DNA of 18,252 bases from Pseudomonadota bacterium (GTDB lineage: Bacteria; Desulfobacterota; Desulfobacteria; Desulfobacterales; ETH-SRB1): NCBI GenBank assembly GCA_018897415.1, contig JAHIKR010000218.1:1-18252 (forward strand), written 5' to 3'. Positions 16,301 to 18,252 of the stretch are shown here, one piece after another; the first letter of the stretch is position 1; the number at the start of each line of letters is the position of its first letter. The notes under the pieces were generated by a model. It searched no databases. It saw only the letters and a program-made list of their open reading frames with translations, and was not told the origin of the DNA. Both the position numbers and the translations under genes were made by a program.

Positions 16301-16430
16301 TTTCTGTTCCTCTTTTTGCCAAAACACCTATTTTAACCAGGCCATTGTCACCAAAACAGATATTACACTTTAGCAAAATCAATGATAATAGAACAAATAA
16401 ACCGATAATATTTAATCGTTTAATAATCAT
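13311..16430 (-). CDS. Hybrid sensor histidine kinase with PhnD-like sensor, two receivers and HPt
   Basis: This is a 1039-residue membrane phosphorelay protein. After a signal peptide (1-28), a periplasmic domain resembling PhnD-type phosphate/phosphonate binding proteins spans to about 320 (VKIGVLAKRGTERCLDKWSPTADYL, YTSVENGEIDFVLANSSIYV, ARDEEVDAGTVRADTFERM-like block). One membrane helix (about 321-344) and a coiled linker precede the kinase core: HisKA with phospho-accepting H392 (SHEIRTP), N box (NLISNAVKFT), DTGVGIAEKD and GTGLGLTICKQL. Receiver 1 has D683 (MIDWLMPGLDG), receiver 2 has D827 (LMDIQMPEMDG), and the HPt domain has H978 (AHSLKGSS). All key residues are present, so a complete His-Asp-His relay is predicted. 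The ligand and downstream regulator are unknown; no partner regulator is adjacent. A weak AGG precedes the ATG. Confidence 0.95.
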   Translation of the reverse strand: MIIKRLNIIGLFVLLSLILLKCNICFGDNGLVKIGVLAKRGTERCLDKWSPTADYLTDNIPGMTFEIVPLDHKQIYTSVENGEIDFVLANSSIYVELEYKCEINPIATLINRCLSDYCYYSKYWGVIFCKKSRADMRHLRDLKNKTFMAVEESSLGGWRMAWRELKDCGINPYKDFKVICFGGTHDAVIYAVRDEEVDAGTVRADTFERMCTEGKIDINDFYIFHQHAGIEEDLPFPHSTRGYPEWPFAKLKHTSDELAKKVAIALLQMPEHSLPAIAADCGGWTIPLNYQPVHECLKELKVGPYKDLGKITLSDVFRKYWYWILITGVTFLLMAGFIIIILKLNRNIKTSHVELEAEIVEHERAEIELIKAKEAAEAAALAKSEFLANMSHEIRTPMHGVIAATELAMNEEMPPKTEHYLNLIQSSAYSLLGIINDILDFSKIEAEKLGFETRPFRLDEVIDRSIDMFINKASEKRIEIVVDIDLDTPKALIGDPLRLQQIITNLISNAVKFTGRDGVILIGVKASEKTLERTILTFFVKDTGVGIAEKDIKKLFKPFSQVDTSSTRKYEGTGLGLTICKQLVEKMGGTIWVESELDKGSTFTFTANFDRQPAEEKKFIPPPDIQGLNVLVVDDCADSRLIMGKMLESFGFRVEVVSSGEDSLTILKDNQGREKPFGLVMIDWLMPGLDGIETSRRIRQDLKLTIPIIMMTAFGKDSERLEAEKVGINGFLTKPIYQSTLFNAIMDAFGKEAIVSPEQEKRITTKASIYKKRLKGIRVLVAEDNLINQEIALAVLESAGIFVEIARNGKEAVEAVYRSHFDAVLMDIQMPEMDGYEATKIIRQDSRFTSLPIIAMTAHAMKGDEEKCLEAGMDGYISKPINQERLFYIIWKSMRLQEPLSAKEPEAVSEETVVTEAKDLPARLPGINIENALKSLNIDKNIFKDILIGFLSNNRDTDRNIRKAYESRDWKLLMQLAHSLKGSSANIGAKELQEATYELEKASRDSAVKPPALFLIEKVEAALKQVQESLQSLAGTIED

Positions 16431-16487
16431 TTATTAGCCTGTTATAAAATGCTTCTTGTTTCTTAAGGCAATGTATATTACATAAAT

Positions 16488-16567
16488 TTGTAACTACTCA
16501 GGTGGATAGACTGAAGGCTAAAGGCTGTCAGGGAGCTTCAGCCTTCGGACTTCAGTCTATCCACCTA
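16488..16567. repeat. Hairpin repeat in the divergent kinase / glycosyltransferase gap
   Basis: It starts TTGTAACTACTCAGG (16488-16502), the reverse complement of the end motif at 647, 6545 and 11059. It then forms a long hairpin: GGTGGATAGACTGAAGGCT (16501-16519) against AGTCTATCCACC (to 16565), built of 7-bp units. Both genes must be transcribed divergently from this 169-base gap, so the hairpin sits in or between their promoters. I cannot place promoters with confidence. Confidence 0.8.
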
Positions 16568-16599
16568 AATTACATAATATAAAAAAAAGAGCAATAAAT

Positions 16600-17874
16600 A
16601 TGAGTATCTGGGATCGGAAAAAACCTTCTTTTGGTTTCATTTCTACAAGATTTGCAGGGCTGGACGGAGTTTCACTGGAAACGTATAAATGGACAGATAT
16701 GCTGAGATCAAAGGGGTGCTCTGTATATTTTATGGCAGGGGAGCTTGATACAGATCCTTCAATTTCTTATATAGTGTCTAAAGCTCATTTTAAACACGAA
16801 GAAATTTTTAAATTACACCATTCTATATTTGTTGAAAAAAAACGAACTTCTGAAATCAGCAGGAAAATTCAGCAAATAAAAGAAGAACTAAAAGAGGAGA
16901 TTAAAAATTATCATTCTAAGTTTGGATTTGAAATTCTCATAGTACAAAATGCTCTGGCAATACCCCTGAATATTCCACTGGGTCTCGCAATAACTGAGTT
17001 CATTATAGAGACTGAAATTCCAACAATTGCCCACCATCATGATTTTTTCTGGGAAAGGGATAGATTCAACAGCCCTGTTGCTTCAGATTATTTAAGATCT
17101 GCTTTTCCTCCTGTTCATCCTAAGATTCAACATGTGGTAATTAATTCAATTGCAGGGCATAAACTTGGTAGTTTTACAGGAGCGAGCTGGACATTAATAC
17201 CAAATATTGTCGATTTTAAAATGCTGCCTCCAGAGATAGATGATTTCAACCGTGACCTGAAAAAAGAAATCGGCCTTGATGAAGATACTCTTTTAGTTCT
17301 TCAGCCAACAAGGGTTGTTTCAAGAAAAGGAATAGAAACATCATTAGAACTTGTAAAAAGGCTTGATTATCCTAAGGCTTCTCTTGTGATAACTCACAAA
17401 GCCGAAGATGAAGGGCAAGATTATTTAATGCGGATAGAAGAGTTCGTAAAATTAATAGATGTTAACCTTAAAATAATCTATGACAGGATAGGCTTTAAAA
17501 GAGGTTTTGATGATAATGGCAGGAAAATCTATACATTATGGGATGTTTATCAACATGCGGATCTTATAACTTATCCATCTGTATATGAAGGCTACGGCAA
17601 TGCATTTGTCGAATCAATCTATTTCAGAAAACCTATAGTGATTAATAGATATCCAATTTTTGTGGCTGACATTGAACCAAAAGGTTTTGATGTTATTTCT
17701 TTTGATAACTATATAACAAAACAGACAATAAAGAAAATTAATGATCTTCTAAACGATCCTGAACAAATGGCTCGGATGGCTGAAAAAAATTATATGCTGG
17801 GATGGCGTTATCTTTCATATGAAATGCTGGAAGAAAAGATTGAGCAGTTGTTAATTAATCATTATGGCTCATAA
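16600..17874 (+). CDS. GT-B fold glycosyltransferase (GT4-like)
   Basis: This 424-residue cytoplasmic enzyme is expected to transfer a sugar from a nucleotide donor. The N-terminal acceptor half includes STRFAGLDGVSLETYKW (the usual GG(V)S-type loop), a charged coiled segment at about 85-110 and HHHDFFWERDRF. The C-terminal donor half has QPTRVVSRKGIE, with R238 and K243 in the positions that usually hold the donor diphosphate. The EX7E motif is VYEGYGNAFVESI (E330 and E338). Sugar and acceptor cannot be read from the sequence; there is no surrounding polysaccharide or lipid cluster. The Shine-Dalgarno sequence is a weak AAAGAG. It ends two bases before a MITE-like element. Confidence 0.92.
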   Translation: MSIWDRKKPSFGFISTRFAGLDGVSLETYKWTDMLRSKGCSVYFMAGELDTDPSISYIVSKAHFKHEEIFKLHHSIFVEKKRTSEISRKIQQIKEELKEEIKNYHSKFGFEILIVQNALAIPLNIPLGLAITEFIIETEIPTIAHHHDFFWERDRFNSPVASDYLRSAFPPVHPKIQHVVINSIAGHKLGSFTGASWTLIPNIVDFKMLPPEIDDFNRDLKKEIGLDEDTLLVLQPTRVVSRKGIETSLELVKRLDYPKASLVITHKAEDEGQDYLMRIEEFVKLIDVNLKIIYDRIGFKRGFDDNGRKIYTLWDVYQHADLITYPSVYEGYGNAFVESIYFRKPIVINRYPIFVADIEPKGFDVISFDNYITKQTIKKINDLLNDPEQMARMAEKNYMLGWRYLSYEMLEEKIEQLLINHYGS

Positions 17875-17876
17875 GT

Positions 17877-18053
17877 TGACGGCTTCGTAAAAAGCCCATC
17901 TGCGGCGTTGTGCTTCATCCCCGCCCTGTTAAATTCTCGCTTTGCGAGACAGCGTGGCCGATTTAACAGGGTAAATCATTGCGACGTACTATCAGTACGA
18001 CTCACTCCTCAAGATTCGCACGCCTTGCATATGAACTTTTTACTTTGCCGTCT
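17877..18053. mobile_element. MITE-like element with imperfect terminal inverted repeats
   Basis: The left end TTGACGGCTTCGTAAAAAG and the right end CTTTTTACTTTGCCGTC are imperfect inverted copies. Inside is a strong cruciform: CCCTGTTAAAT (17924-17934) against ATTTAACAGGG (17961-17971). It encloses a smaller hairpin TCTCGC/GCGAGA (17935-17949). A third hairpin, GTACT/AGTAC, is at 17986-17998. No protein is encoded. It begins two bases after the glycosyltransferase stop codon. Confidence 0.7.
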
Positions 18054-18060
18054 GTGCGTG

Positions 18061-18165
18061 AGCTCTCAGCTCTTAGCTCTCAGCTCTTTGCTCTTAGCTC
18101 TCAGCTCTTAGCTATCAGCTCTTTGCTCTTTGCTCTCAGCTCTCAGCTCTTAGCTCTTTGCTAAA
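18061..18165. repeat. Fourteen-unit 7-bp tandem array (AGCTCTY)
   Basis: Fourteen contiguous units of 7 bases run from 18061 to 18158: AGCTCTC, AGCTCTT, TGCTCTT and single-base variants, with a partial unit to about 18162. This is the longest array in the window. It overlaps the stop codon of the minus-strand gene to its right. Open frames crossing it are repeat-encoded and are not called as genes. Confidence 0.95.
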
Positions 18166-18252
18166 ATGACTTTATAGCCTCTTCTTTTGTATTGAAAACT
18201 TCTATTATCCTGTGCATCCTTACCAGATCAAACAGTGTACGAACCGATTCCT
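18161..18252 (-). CDS. STAS-domain protein, C-terminal end (partial)
   Basis: The minus strand is open from the window edge and reads ESVRTLFDLVRMHRIIEVFNTKEEAIKSF, followed by a TAG stop (CTA at 18161-18163). The pattern RTLFDLVxMHRIIEVFxTKEEAIKSF is typical of the last helix-strand-helix of STAS-domain anti-sigma-factor antagonists, which bind and are phosphorylated by anti-sigma kinases. The rest of the gene lies outside the window, so the phospho-accepting serine cannot be checked. The stop codon lies in the edge of the 7-bp array. Confidence 0.75.
   Translation of the reverse strand, partial: ESVRTLFDLVRMHRIIEVFNTKEEAIKSF

Noticed and set aside
17908..18164. Two overlapping plus-strand open frames (67 and 61 residues) after the glycosyltransferase
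   Set aside because: Their sequence is translated MITE-like element and 7-bp array (runs of Leu, Ser and Ala), with no ribosome binding site.
543..18165. CRISPR array
   Set aside because: Repeat units are 7 bases, contiguous and without unique spacers of 25-40 bases; no cas genes are present.

Overview
The window reads as a chromosomal stretch from an AT-rich Gram-negative bacterium. The best fit is Desulfobacterota (former Deltaproteobacteria, Desulfobacterales-like). The reasons are the ispF-cysS neighbourhood, a large hybrid kinase with a PhnD-like sensor, a spore-photoproduct-lyase-like radical SAM protein outside any sporulation context, and gene gaps packed with short hairpin repeats. 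This taxonomic call is an inference; no 16S or tRNA gene is present.

Layout. From 1 to 6445, on the plus strand: a possible 3' tail of an unknown gene, ispF (isoprenoid precursor synthesis), cysS (cysteinyl-tRNA synthetase), uvrB and uvrC (nucleotide excision repair). mdh (malate dehydrogenase) follows on the minus strand at 6554-7474. A repeat-rich 0.65 kb gap leads to purC (purine synthesis), whose last 11 bases overlap an orphan ParB-like gene. Then come a TetR-family regulator, an SPL-family radical SAM protein, a decayed transposon-like element, a secreted SNase-type nuclease, a 1039-residue hybrid histidine kinase on the minus strand, a GT-B glycosyltransferase, a MITE-like element, a long 7-bp tandem array, and the 3' end of a minus-strand STAS-domain gene cut by the window edge.

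The genes are mostly unrelated housekeeping and accessory functions. Only uvrB-uvrC and purC-parB-like look like natural pairs. The notable layer is the DNA between them. Nearly every gap holds tandem arrays with the same 7-bp period but different unit sequences, commonly as two inverted arms, and often touching stop or start codons. A second, GC-rich palindromic family (ends like CCCGCCTGCC...GCGGGCAGG) sits between mdh and purC and inside the transposon-like element. It also lies in frame inside uvrC, where it adds about 26 residues to the nuclease domain without breaking the gene.
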